A DNA stretch of 64,000 bases from JBCBCP01 sp039817385 (GTDB lineage: Bacteria; Pseudomonadota; Alphaproteobacteria; Rhodobacterales; Rhodobacteraceae), in assembly GCA_039817385.1 (NCBI GenBank), contig JBCBVY010000001.1, positions 310,001 through 374,000 on the forward strand. Reading direction: 5' to 3'. Below are positions 7,881 to 16,372 of the stretch, in pieces. The notes beneath the pieces were generated by a model that ran no database searches, had not been told where the DNA came from, and saw only the letters and a list, made by a program, of their open reading frames with translations. The first letter of the stretch is position 1. Each line of letters opens with the position of its first letter. The position numbers and the translations under genes are program-made.

Positions 7881-9044
7881 ATGTCAAACGCACCCGTGAC
7901 CGAGATTGACCTGCCCGGTTTTGCCGCCGACCCCTACCCGGCGCTGGCCCGGATGCGCGCCGAGGCGCCGGTGACCTTCGTGCCGCAGCTTGGGGCGACC
8001 CTGATCACCCGCCGCGACGACATCTTCGTGCAGGAAAAACGGATCGAGGTGTTCTCCTCCGATCAGCCGCAGGGCCTGCTGACGCAAGTGATGGGACCCA
8101 ACATGATGCGCAAGGATGGCGACGCCCACATGGCCGAGCGCCGCGCGCTCTTTCCTGCGCTCAGCCCCCGCACCGTGCGCCAGCAGCTGGAGGCGCGCTT
8201 TGCCGACATCGTGCAGCACCACCTGGACCGCCTGCGGCCCCGGGGCGAGATGGACCTTGTGACCGACTTTGCCATGCCCGTCTCCGCCGACGCGCTGCGC
8301 ATCATGACGGGCCTGACGAACATGAGCGCCATCGACATGGACACGGCCAGCCAGGCCATGCTCGACGCGGCGGCGAACTACCAGAAAGACCCGGAGATCG
8401 ACGCCGCGGGCTATGCGTGGAAGGACCATATCCGCGATCTGATTGCCGCGCGTCTGCCCGAGTTGCGCAAAGCGCCCGACCTGTCGATCATTTCCGTTTT
8501 CGATCAGGCGGGTCTGGACCTTGACGCGATTGCCGGGAACGTGCGCGTGATCATCGGCGGCGGCCAGAACGAGCCGCGCGATGCCATCGCAGGCTGCGCC
8601 TGGGCGCTGCTGACCCACCCGGGCCAGCACGCGATGATCCATGATGACACGCGCAGCTACGCAGACGCTTTCGCAGAATATGTCCGTCTGATCGCCCCCA
8701 TCGGCATGTCCCCCCGCCGCGTCGCGCGCACCGACACCAGCACCGGCGTCACTTTTGACGAGGGCGATCTTGTCTTCCTCATGTTCGGCTCCGCGGGCCG
8801 CGACAGCGCCCATTTCGCAGAGCCTGACGCATTCGACATCACCCGCGACACCGGCCCCGCCATTGCATTCGGCGCGGGCCCGCATTTCTGCGCGGGCGCT
8901 GCCGCGTCAAAGGCGCTGATCGCCAACCACGCCCTGCCGCAGCTTTTCGCGCAACTGCCGGGGCTACACATCACCGGCGATGTGCCCTTCCACGGCTGGG
9001 CCTTCCGCGGCCCCACCACCCTGCCCGTGGCATGGGACGCGTAA
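7881..9044 (+). CDS. Cytochrome P450
   Basis: A 387-residue soluble bacterial P450 monooxygenase. The haem-binding loop FGAGPHFCAG spans residues 330-339 with Cys337 as the axial ligand; the K-helix ExxR is Glu266-Arg269 (EYVR). The I-helix, normally A/G-G-x-D/E-T-T, reads GGGQNEPRD at 226-234, so the acid-alcohol pair that delivers protons to dioxygen is replaced. No ferredoxin or reductase gene is adjacent. The ATG at 7881 gives a normal length; an upstream in-frame ATG would add 56 residues of atypical sequence. Substrate unknown. Confidence 0.9.
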   Translation: MSNAPVTEIDLPGFAADPYPALARMRAEAPVTFVPQLGATLITRRDDIFVQEKRIEVFSSDQPQGLLTQVMGPNMMRKDGDAHMAERRALFPALSPRTVRQQLEARFADIVQHHLDRLRPRGEMDLVTDFAMPVSADALRIMTGLTNMSAIDMDTASQAMLDAAANYQKDPEIDAAGYAWKDHIRDLIAARLPELRKAPDLSIISVFDQAGLDLDAIAGNVRVIIGGGQNEPRDAIAGCAWALLTHPGQHAMIHDDTRSYADAFAEYVRLIAPIGMSPRRVARTDTSTGVTFDEGDLVFLMFGSAGRDSAHFAEPDAFDITRDTGPAIAFGAGPHFCAGAAASKALIANHALPQLFAQLPGLHITGDVPFHGWAFRGPTTLPVAWDA

Positions 9045-9125
9045 GCCCGCTTCACTTGGCAAAATAAACTCCCCGCGGAGCGTCCCGCACTCGACACGCG
9101 CGCAGGCCGGCCCCATATCTGCGCC

Positions 9126-9818
9126 ATGTTCAAGTTCACCCCGATCTTGTTGGCCATCCTCTACGGCATCGCGATGTTCCGCTTTTCCGCATGGCGGACG
9201 GGGCGCGAGCTGGACCAGAACTCAACCGAGCTGGCTGACCCGATGCTGCGCACGCTCACGGACCGGATGGCGCGCGCGCTCGATTTGGAGCGGATCAAGG
9301 TCCACATCTATGAGATCGAGCCGGTCAACGGCCTCGCCGCGCCGGACGGGCGCATCTTCATCACCCGCGGCTTTTACCGCAAGTTCCGTGCGGGCGAAGT
9401 GTCCGCAGACGAAATGGCGTCGGTCATTGCGCACGAACTTGGCCACGTGGCCCTTGGCCACACCCGCCGCCGGATGATCGACTTTTCTGGCCAGAACGCG
9501 CTGCGCACCGCGCTCGGCATGGTGCTGAGCCGGTTTTTGCCGGGGATCGGTGTGTGGATCGCGAACGCGCTGACCACGCTGCTCGCTGCGCGGCTCAGCC
9601 GGTCGGATGAATACGAGGCCGACGCCTACGCCGCCGCGCTGCTGACCAAGGCGGGCATCGGCATTGCGCCGCAGATCAGCCTGTTCGAGAAGCTGGAAGC
9701 CCTGACGCAGTCAAATTCTGGCGCCGTGCCCGCGTGGCTGATGAGCCACCCCAAGACGACAGAGCGGATCAAGGCCCTGAACGCGCTGGAGGCACGCTGG
9801 CAAATCGACCGGCGTTAA
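9126..9818 (+). CDS. M48-family zinc metallopeptidase
   Basis: A 230-residue M48 peptidase. One N-terminal membrane helix (FTPILLAILYGIAMFRF), the zinc motif HELGH at residues 103-107, and the third ligand glutamate in DEYEADAYA around 165-173 are all present; a conserved SHPKTTERIKAL segment, usual in this family, is near the C-terminus. It lacks the extra transmembrane helices of HtpX, so it resembles the single-pass or LoiP-like branch. Likely role is turnover of envelope proteins. Confidence 0.88.
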   Translation: MFKFTPILLAILYGIAMFRFSAWRTGRELDQNSTELADPMLRTLTDRMARALDLERIKVHIYEIEPVNGLAAPDGRIFITRGFYRKFRAGEVSADEMASVIAHELGHVALGHTRRRMIDFSGQNALRTALGMVLSRFLPGIGVWIANALTTLLAARLSRSDEYEADAYAAALLTKAGIGIAPQISLFEKLEALTQSNSGAVPAWLMSHPKTTERIKALNALEARWQIDRR

Positions 9819-9879
9819 GCGGGCCTTAAGTGCTGAAGGGCTAGGGTGACGCCAAGTCAGGGCAACACTCGGGTCATTT

Positions 9880-10722
9880 ATGGGTTTCCTTCTTCGCTGT
9901 GCATGCCTCGTCGCCGTGATGGCGATGGGAACGCTTGCGCAGGCCGATGCGCGCAAACGGGTGACGCTCGCGCTGAGCCAGCCCGCGCTGGTGGAGGCGA
10001 TGGGCGCGTCGGCCTGTTTTGCGATGGGCGGCATCGACGCGCACCGTCAATCCGCGGCTGCCTTGGAAGCGGTGGAGCGTTTCGGCACCACGCTGACGGC
10101 CTTTGCCGAAGGACACGAATGGATGGGGCTGGAGCCTGCGACCCGTCCGGACGATCTGCGCCTGATTCATGAAGCGCAGGCGGAATGGGCGGCCTACGCC
10201 CCCGCCTTTCACCAGACCCTGGCGGGCGATCTGCACGCGGTTGTGATGGCGCAGCTTCTGGCAGGCACAAAGCCAACCGCCGCCCGGTCAACCGCGCTGG
10301 CGGAGCATTTCATCACCGCCGCGCCGGACGCCGTCGCGGCAGACCTGATCCCCGCCCTGCGCATGGCCGCGAACCAGCGGGTGCTAACCCAGCGCGCGCT
10401 GCGGCAGATGTGCCTTGTCCATATCGGGCTCGCAGGGGATCCGATGCGTGCGGCACTGCACCAGACGCTGGACCGCATCGCCGCTGCTGCCGCGCAGCTG
10501 GCCGAAGGGGACGCAGACATTTCCGCCCCGCCCGACGGGCGCGTCGCCCGCAACCTGCGCACCGCAGACCTTTTCTGGTCCAAACTGCGGCCCACACTGG
10601 ACGCGGTCGCCGCAGGCGCGCCGACAAGTGACATGGACATCACCAAAGCGCTCAAGCTGAACAAATCCGTGCAAAAGCAGCTCACGCAAGCCATCGACGG
10701 CTATGCCGCTGCGCAGCGCTAA
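9880..10722 (+). CDS. Secreted protein with two PilJ-type sensor repeats
   Basis: A 280-residue protein with a signal peptide (cleavage probably after AQADA). Two blocks resemble the PilJ N-terminal sensor motif: RKRVTLALSQPALVEAMGASACF at residues 25-47 (read as two halves), and NQRVLTQRALRQMCLVHIG at 165-183, comparable to the NLAGRQRMLSQRM signature of type IV pilus chemotaxis transducers. Unlike those, there is no membrane anchor or signalling domain behind them, so it is a free periplasmic binding module. Ligand and partner unknown. Confidence 0.65.
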   Translation: MGFLLRCACLVAVMAMGTLAQADARKRVTLALSQPALVEAMGASACFAMGGIDAHRQSAAALEAVERFGTTLTAFAEGHEWMGLEPATRPDDLRLIHEAQAEWAAYAPAFHQTLAGDLHAVVMAQLLAGTKPTAARSTALAEHFITAAPDAVAADLIPALRMAANQRVLTQRALRQMCLVHIGLAGDPMRAALHQTLDRIAAAAAQLAEGDADISAPPDGRVARNLRTADLFWSKLRPTLDAVAAGAPTSDMDITKALKLNKSVQKQLTQAIDGYAAAQR

Positions 10723-11261
10723 GCGCTGAGCGCCTTGCCCAGACGTGGCAATCGCGCCTTTTTCATCAGGCCGCGCATATCCCAATCCTGCCCCGACAGG
10801 CGCCGCGCCTGCCCCAGCACGTCTTGTGCGACAGGGGCGATGATCTGCGGGGACGCTTTCCAAAGACCCAGAAGGAAGCTGTCCGGATCGACCCGCGACA
10901 GACCCTCCTCGGCGAGGATGCCGCGCGGAAAGTCTTTGGCGTTCAGCGTCATGATCGCATCGGCAGAGCAATGGATCGCCGCCGCCAGGACGTGCAGGTC
11001 TGCCGGATCCGGCAGCCACAGCCGCCGCTCCAGCTCGGGCGGCGGGCGGACTTCGCAGGACGGCATCGCCGCGCGCAAAAGGGCAATTTCGGCCCGGGCC
11101 TGCGCCGCGCCCTCCGGGCCCAGCTTTGCCGCTGCCCGCGCCCATTCCTCCAACAGGCGCGGCGACCAGACAGCCTCAAACCCCCCGGCGCGCGCGGCGC
11201 CCACCACCATCTCGCGCATGACCGAGGGGTAGAGCACGCAGGCGTCGATCACGATTTTCAT
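10719..11261 (-). CDS. PIN-domain protein
   Basis: A 180-residue PIN-domain protein, a fold that usually cuts RNA using a cluster of acidic residues. The first acid is in KIVIDACVLYPS, later ones in LWLPDPADLHVLAAAI and ADAIMTLNAKDFPRG, the standard PIN order. No antitoxin gene is adjacent, so this is not an evident VapC; instead it overlaps the upstream methyltransferase gene by four bases (ATGA), pointing to co-translation. ATG at 11261 is chosen for that overlap. A chromosomal RNase or regulatory role is plausible. Confidence 0.75.
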   Translation of the reverse strand: MKIVIDACVLYPSVMREMVVGAARAGGFEAVWSPRLLEEWARAAAKLGPEGAAQARAEIALLRAAMPSCEVRPPPELERRLWLPDPADLHVLAAAIHCSADAIMTLNAKDFPRGILAEEGLSRVDPDSFLLGLWKASPQIIAPVAQDVLGQARRLSGQDWDMRGLMKKARLPRLGKALSA

Positions 11262-12460
11262 AGCGCGAACGCGAGCGCCTTGAGGTAGCCCGATTCCGCC
11301 AGCTGCGGCAGCTGCGGATGGTCCGGGCCCGCAAACCCGGTATAGATCAGAGCCCCGCGCCGCCCCGCCTTGCCCATCCCGCGCGTGGAGGCCGCCCGAA
11401 ACTGCGCCAGATCCGCCGCATGCGAGCACGAACACAGCACAAGCGTGCCGCCCGGTGCCACCAGGGGCGCGGCCATGCGCGCCACCCGCTCATAAGCCCG
11501 CAGCCCCGCATCCAAAGCCGGTTTGGAGGGCGCAAAAGCGGGCGGATCGCAAATCACCAGATCAAACACGGCTCCCTCGCTGCCAAGCGCCGCCAAAACC
11601 TCAAACGCATCGCCGCGGCGGGTGCTAAAGCGTTCCGCCATTCCCATGCGGTCAGCGCCCTGCGTCGCAAGCGCGAGCGCCGCCTCCGAGCCATCGACGG
11701 CCAAGGCCGAGGATGCGCCAGCCGCCAAAGCCGCAAGGCCGAAACCCCCAACATGGGAAAACACATCCAGCACCCGGGCGCCTTTCGCAAAGCGCGCGGC
11801 AAAAGCCTGGTTTTCGCGCTGGTCAAAAAAGAGGCCCGTCTTTTGCCCGCCCGTGAGATCGGCCATGTAGATGGCCCCGTTCATCTCAACCGGCACGGGC
11901 CCCGCGGGCGCAGACCCGCGTAAAACGCCGGACACATCGTCCAGCCCTTCCAGCGCCCGGGTCCGCCCGCCCGCGTTTTTCAACACATTAACCACTCCGG
12001 TCTCCGCCATGAGCGCATCCGCAAGCGGCGCGATCATCGCCTCAGCCCAGGCCGCATTGGGCTGCACCACGCAGGTGTCGCTAAAGCGGTCGATCACGAC
12101 ACCCGGCAACCCGTCCGCCTCTGCATGGACAAGCCGGTAAAACGGCGCCTTATACAGCCGCGCCCGCCGGGTCAGCGCCGCGCGCAGCCGCGCGCCCAGC
12201 CATGCCGCGTCCAGTGTCGCCGCCGCATCCGCATCCATCATCCGCGCCGCAATGCGCGATCCGGGATTGACGGTCACCACGCCCAAGGGTTGGCGCGCAT
12301 CATCCTCCAGCACCGCGAAAGACCCCGGCGCAAGGGCCTTGGTCCGCCGGTCGAGCACCAGCTCATTGGCGTAGACCCAGGGAAAACCATGCCGGATGGC
12401 GCGCGCATTGGCCTTGGGGCGCAGCCGCACCACCGGATACGAAGAAGGGGACGCTGTCAT
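11258..12460 (-). CDS. RlmI-like class I SAM-dependent rRNA methyltransferase
   Basis: A 400-residue methyltransferase of the RlmI/RlmK cytosine-C5 type acting on 23S rRNA. An N-terminal PUA domain (RHGFPWVYANELV) is followed by the family motif GGQKTGLFFDQRENQ, the SAM-binding loop DVFSHVGGFGLAAL, and CDPPAFAPSK, then the catalytic cysteine region LVLCSCSHAA. Length and domain order match the family. Probably the first gene of a pair with the PIN protein. Exact target position on rRNA is not provable here. Confidence 0.88.
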   Translation of the reverse strand: MTASPSSYPVVRLRPKANARAIRHGFPWVYANELVLDRRTKALAPGSFAVLEDDARQPLGVVTVNPGSRIAARMMDADAAATLDAAWLGARLRAALTRRARLYKAPFYRLVHAEADGLPGVVIDRFSDTCVVQPNAAWAEAMIAPLADALMAETGVVNVLKNAGGRTRALEGLDDVSGVLRGSAPAGPVPVEMNGAIYMADLTGGQKTGLFFDQRENQAFAARFAKGARVLDVFSHVGGFGLAALAAGASSALAVDGSEAALALATQGADRMGMAERFSTRRGDAFEVLAALGSEGAVFDLVICDPPAFAPSKPALDAGLRAYERVARMAAPLVAPGGTLVLCSCSHAADLAQFRAASTRGMGKAGRRGALIYTGFAGPDHPQLPQLAESGYLKALAFAL

Positions 12461-12498
12461 GGCGTCCCCTTACCCGTGTTTGTGCGGCGCGGAAAGGT

Positions 12499-13143
12499 TC
12501 AGGGCTTGTTCATCAACTGGATCAGCCCCAGTTTCGCCGTCTCGTGCCCGCCCGGCACCATGATCTCCTGCCGCAGCACCTCGGCCAGATGCGCGGTGAT
12601 GCGCACCTTTTGGGTCTGACCCGCCGCGTCGGCTTCGATGGCCTGCTGCCCGCCAAAGGCGGCGAGGTCCGCGCGCACCCGGCGGGGCTCGCTCAGCACA
12701 AGGCCGGTCTGCGCATCGCGGAACATCAGATCGAACTCGATGTTGTGCACACCGCCGACGCTGTAGCGCGCTTTTTCTGTCAGGCCATGAAAGCGCAGCA
12801 CGCGTGCGTCCACGATCACCTCGCGGCTGCCGACCATGTTAGCCGCAGTGCGCGCGAACGCCTCTTCGAAAATCGCTTGCACCTGTGCATGGCGGTCGCC
12901 GATCGGATCACCGCGCCACACGATGTCACCCGCGGGGAGGTAGCGGTTGGCTTCCGACACCTTAAGGCTGCGCGGCACCTGCACAATGATGGCGGTGATG
13001 GTCACTGGCGCCAGTTCGGTGGGCGCGGCGGCCTCGGCCTCCAGCGGCTGGAACGGCGCGGCACGGGTCACGTCGGCGGTGCCGCCGCAAGCAGATACCA
13101 GCGCGCCGAGCGCCAGAGCGCCGATGAGCTTGAATGTATTCAT
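12499..13143 (-). CDS. DUF6778-family lipoprotein
   Basis: A 214-residue lipoprotein (leader MNTFKLIGALALGALVSAC, lipobox VSAC). The mature protein has the pattern SLKVSEANRYLPAGDIVWRG and ILREVIVDARVLRFHGLTEKARYSVGG-like stretch seen in a Rhodobacterales-specific family without known function. Located between the methyltransferase and the 92-residue gene, all on the minus strand but with separate spacing. The ATG at 13143 is followed immediately by a textbook leader, so the start is reliable. Confidence 0.78.
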   Translation of the reverse strand: MNTFKLIGALALGALVSACGGTADVTRAAPFQPLEAEAAAPTELAPVTITAIIVQVPRSLKVSEANRYLPAGDIVWRGDPIGDRHAQVQAIFEEAFARTAANMVGSREVIVDARVLRFHGLTEKARYSVGGVHNIEFDLMFRDAQTGLVLSEPRRVRADLAAFGGQQAIEADAAGQTQKVRITAHLAEVLRQEIMVPGGHETAKLGLIQLMNKP

Positions 13144-13279
13144 TGTCTTGCCTCCTGTCCCGCGGGTCCTTCACCCTTTGGGTCATCTTTTGATCTGACC
13201 CCTGTATGTTTAAGCTTTGAGGCAAGATTGAGGCTTAATCAGTTCCATTCGGGGATAATTGTTTGCAATTCAGGTGCAA

Positions 13280-13558
13280 TCAGGCCGGACCACGCGGGCG
13301 CGAACGCCAGCCGCCGCGGCGGCGCGGCGCGCTCAGGCGTGATAGCCCTTCACGCAGAACTGCGCTCATCGGGTGCTCTTCTGCGCCGTGACCATGCGTT
13401 TCAAGAAGCCGCGTGATGGCGGCCTGCGGGTCCTGCCCGTCCGGCAGGCTCAGCGCCCAGTCCAGGAAAATCGACCGGCATTCGGGCTTGCCGATCCCGT
13501 CGATCCGGTAGGCTTCCAGGATCAGGCCCTTGGGGTCATCCGCGCTGCCCTTCGCCAT
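13280..13558 (-). CDS. Conserved hypothetical protein, 92 residues
   Basis: A small soluble protein starting MAKGSADDPKGLILEAYRID and containing GIGKPECRSIFLDWALSLPDG; the C-terminus is arginine-rich (APRRRGGWRSRPRG). Its start overlaps the end of glnE by 23 bp, which suggests translational coupling. A longer reading from 13708 would be inside glnE and is rejected. I do not know the function; the acidic, leucine-patterned centre looks helical. Confidence 0.7.
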   Translation of the reverse strand: MAKGSADDPKGLILEAYRIDGIGKPECRSIFLDWALSLPDGQDPQAAITRLLETHGHGAEEHPMSAVLREGLSRLSAPRRRGGWRSRPRGPA

Positions 13559-16325
13559 CTGCGTCCTCCGTTCCAAGCGCCGCATCAATGGCCGCGCCCG
13601 CCCGCGCGGTGCGCGCCACAAGCTGATCCTCCAGAGCGGCGACCGTTTCAAACCCCGTGGCGCGCGCCAGAAACGCCCGCCCTGCCGCACCCATCGCATC
13701 GGGCACAAGCCCGGCTGGGCTGATCAGTCGCCCCGCCATCTGCAGCTGAAAGCAGATATCATACGCCGCCGTACAGTCTGCGGCCGCCGCGGCATCCAGA
13801 AGGCCGGACGCGACACCGCCCTTCAGCCCTGCGGGCACAGCGCGCGCCGCGTCGCCTGCGCTCAGCAGCCCCGCCTGCGCGATCAGTTCAACCTCCTGCA
13901 TCCGACCACGCCCCAGCTTGGCATCCCAGAGCCCGCCCGTGCCCTTGGCCGCGGCAATGCGCGCGCGCATCTCGCGCAGCGCGCGGCGCAGCGCGCCCGT
14001 GTTGCGCGGGGTGGACAAGACCTCCGCCCGCAGCGCCTCGATATCCGCCGCCAGCCGCGCGGGCCCCGCGATCACCTGCGCGCGGGTCAGCGCCAGATGT
14101 TCCCACAGCCACGCGTCGTTTCGCTGGTAGCTTTGAAAGCTTTCCCAGCTGGTCGCGACCGGCCCGGAATTGCCCGAGGGGCGCAGCCGCATGTCCACCT
14201 CGTACAGCTGACCCTGCGCCATGCGCGCGGTCAGCGCGGTGATCATCGCCTGGGTCAGGCGCGCGTAGTAGCTGCGACTTGCCAGGGGGCGCGGCCCGTC
14301 CGACGCCTCCTGCCCGGCGGCGTCATAGATCACGATCAGGTCAAGGTCAGAGGCCGAAGTCAGCCGCCCCGCCCCGACCGAACCCATGCCCAGGATCGCC
14401 GCGCCATGCCCGGGTGGCGGGCCATGCCGCCGCGCGAATTGCGCCTGAACCGCGGGCCAAAGGGCGCGGACGCAGGCGCGGGCCAGTTCGGCATAGTGCG
14501 CCGCGGCGGCATCCGGCGCGATCAGGCCGCGCAGATGGTGCACCCCGATGCGAAAATGCCATTCTTTGGCCCAGCGGCGCGCAGCATCAAGCTGGCGTTC
14601 GTAGTCGCTCTCGGCGCTGAAGTGCGCAGTCAGCTCCGCCTCCAGCGCGTCCTGTCCCGGCCAGGGGTCAAAAAACCCGCCGCCGATCACGGCATCAAAC
14701 ACGGCGGAGTTGCGGGCGAGGTAAGCGCTCAGCGCGGGGCTGACGCTCACGATATCGACCAGAAGGTCCAGCAGCTGCGGGTTGGCATCGAAGAGCGAAA
14801 AAAGCTGCACCCCCGCGGGCAGGCCCGACAGAAACCCGCCCATTGCGCGCACCGCTTCTTCGGGTTGGGCCGCGTCCGCGAGACGCGCAAGTAGGCGCGG
14901 CCGGATACGTTCGAAGAGGGCCGCGCCCCGTTCGCTGCGCAGCGCCGGATAGCGGGGCCAGTCGGCCATCAGCGCAGGATCGACCGCGGGCGTCTCGGGC
15001 ACGTCCGAGGTTTGCCCCGGCGCGAAAAAGCCTTCGGTCCCGGTATGCACCGCCTCCAGCCGGCTTTGCAGATCGGCCTCCAGCGCCGGCAGGTCCATGT
15101 CCATCATTGCGGCGAGGCGGGCAAAGCCCTCGGCGCTGTTCGGCAGGGCGTGGGTCTGCGCATCGCGCACCATCTGCACACGGTGCTCGACCGTGCGGTG
15201 GGCGCGGTAATGCGCGGCCAGACTGTCCGCAAGGTCTTGCGGCACCCAGCCTTTCTCTGCCAACACGCGCAGCCCCGGCACCGTCTGGCGCAGGCGCAGG
15301 TCCGGGTCACGCCCGCCCGCGATCAGCTGGCGGGTCTGGGTAAAAAACTCGATCTCGCGGATGCCGCCGCGGCCCAGCTTCATGTCGTGACCGGGCAGCG
15401 TGATCGGCCCACCGGTGCCCTTGTGCGCCCGGATCGCAAGGCGCATGTCGTGGGCGTCCTGGATCGCGGCGAAGTCGAGATGCTTGCGCCACACAAACGG
15501 CGTGAGCGTTTTCAGGAACGCTGCGCCGCCTTTGATGTCGCCCGCGCAGGCCCGCGCCTTGATAAACGCCGCCCGCTCCCACGTCCGGCCTTGGCTTTCG
15601 TAGTAACGCTCCGCCGCCTCCATCCCGACGCAGACCGCCGTCACCGAAGGATCGGGTCGCAGGCGCAGGTCGGTGCGAAAGACGTAGCCCTCAGCGGTGA
15701 TGTCGCTGAGCAGGTTGCACATCTGCCGGGTGGCGCGGACCAGGCCCGCGCGGGCCTCGGCAAAATCCGATGCATCAAAGCGCGCCTCGTCAAAAAGGCA
15801 GATCAGGTCGATGTCGGACGAATAGTTCAGCTCGCCCGCGCCCATTTTGCCCATCGCGAGGACTGTCAGGCTGGCGCAATCGTCCAGCGTGTCCGGACCA
15901 CGCCCCGGCAGCTTGCCGCGCGCCGCCACCTGGGCGAGGGACGCGCGCAGGGCAGCGTCGCAGGCCGCGTCCGCGAGGTCCGTGAGCGCGCCCGTCACCT
16001 GCTCCAGCGTCCAGACGCCGCCCAGATCGGCCAGCGCGGTCATCAGCGCCACGCGCCGCTTGGCTTGGCGCATCCGCGATTTCAGCAGGTCCGGCGCGGT
16101 GCCGGGAAGCGCAGCAATCTCGTCTCGCACGGCGGCTTTGGGGTCTTGCAGCGCCGCGCCCAGCCAGCCCGCCTCCTTCCCGATCAGCCCCGCAAGGTAG
16201 GGTGCGCAGCCCGCGACGCGCGCAATCAACAACGTCTGATCGGCGGTGGCACCGTCCACTTGCACCCGAGGGGCGGTCTCGGGATCAAAGGGGCGCGGGA
16301 CACGCGTGGGAACAAGTGCGGTCAT
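13536..16325 (-). CDS. glnE: Bifunctional glutamine synthetase adenylyltransferase/deadenylase
   Basis: A 929-residue GlnE, which adenylylates glutamine synthetase when nitrogen is plentiful and removes AMP when it is scarce. Two nucleotidyltransferase domains are visible: LAMGKMGAGELNYSSDIDLI at residues 156-175 with Asp171 and Asp173, and LGMGSVGAGRLTSASDLDLI around 645-670; each is followed by a GlnD-type linker region (KLGRGGIREIEFF, KLGRGRMQEVELI). The N-terminal domain is the de-adenylylase by family convention. Length is normal. Its 3' end overlaps a small conserved gene. Confidence 0.95.
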   Translation of the reverse strand: MTALVPTRVPRPFDPETAPRVQVDGATADQTLLIARVAGCAPYLAGLIGKEAGWLGAALQDPKAAVRDEIAALPGTAPDLLKSRMRQAKRRVALMTALADLGGVWTLEQVTGALTDLADAACDAALRASLAQVAARGKLPGRGPDTLDDCASLTVLAMGKMGAGELNYSSDIDLICLFDEARFDASDFAEARAGLVRATRQMCNLLSDITAEGYVFRTDLRLRPDPSVTAVCVGMEAAERYYESQGRTWERAAFIKARACAGDIKGGAAFLKTLTPFVWRKHLDFAAIQDAHDMRLAIRAHKGTGGPITLPGHDMKLGRGGIREIEFFTQTRQLIAGGRDPDLRLRQTVPGLRVLAEKGWVPQDLADSLAAHYRAHRTVEHRVQMVRDAQTHALPNSAEGFARLAAMMDMDLPALEADLQSRLEAVHTGTEGFFAPGQTSDVPETPAVDPALMADWPRYPALRSERGAALFERIRPRLLARLADAAQPEEAVRAMGGFLSGLPAGVQLFSLFDANPQLLDLLVDIVSVSPALSAYLARNSAVFDAVIGGGFFDPWPGQDALEAELTAHFSAESDYERQLDAARRWAKEWHFRIGVHHLRGLIAPDAAAAHYAELARACVRALWPAVQAQFARRHGPPPGHGAAILGMGSVGAGRLTSASDLDLIVIYDAAGQEASDGPRPLASRSYYARLTQAMITALTARMAQGQLYEVDMRLRPSGNSGPVATSWESFQSYQRNDAWLWEHLALTRAQVIAGPARLAADIEALRAEVLSTPRNTGALRRALREMRARIAAAKGTGGLWDAKLGRGRMQEVELIAQAGLLSAGDAARAVPAGLKGGVASGLLDAAAAADCTAAYDICFQLQMAGRLISPAGLVPDAMGAAGRAFLARATGFETVAALEDQLVARTARAGAAIDAALGTEDADGEGQRG

Positions 16326-16372
16326 GGCCGCACATTTGCCCCCCGCTCGCGCGGCGTCAATGGCGGGCGCGC

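Noticed and set aside
10719..11261. The PIN protein as part of a VapBC toxin-antitoxin system
   Set aside because: No small antitoxin gene is adjacent; its partner in the transcript is an rRNA methyltransferase.
13559..13708. A longer start for the 92-residue protein
   Set aside because: The extra residues are read through glnE and are Arg/Trp-rich noise; the ATG at 13558 is preferred.
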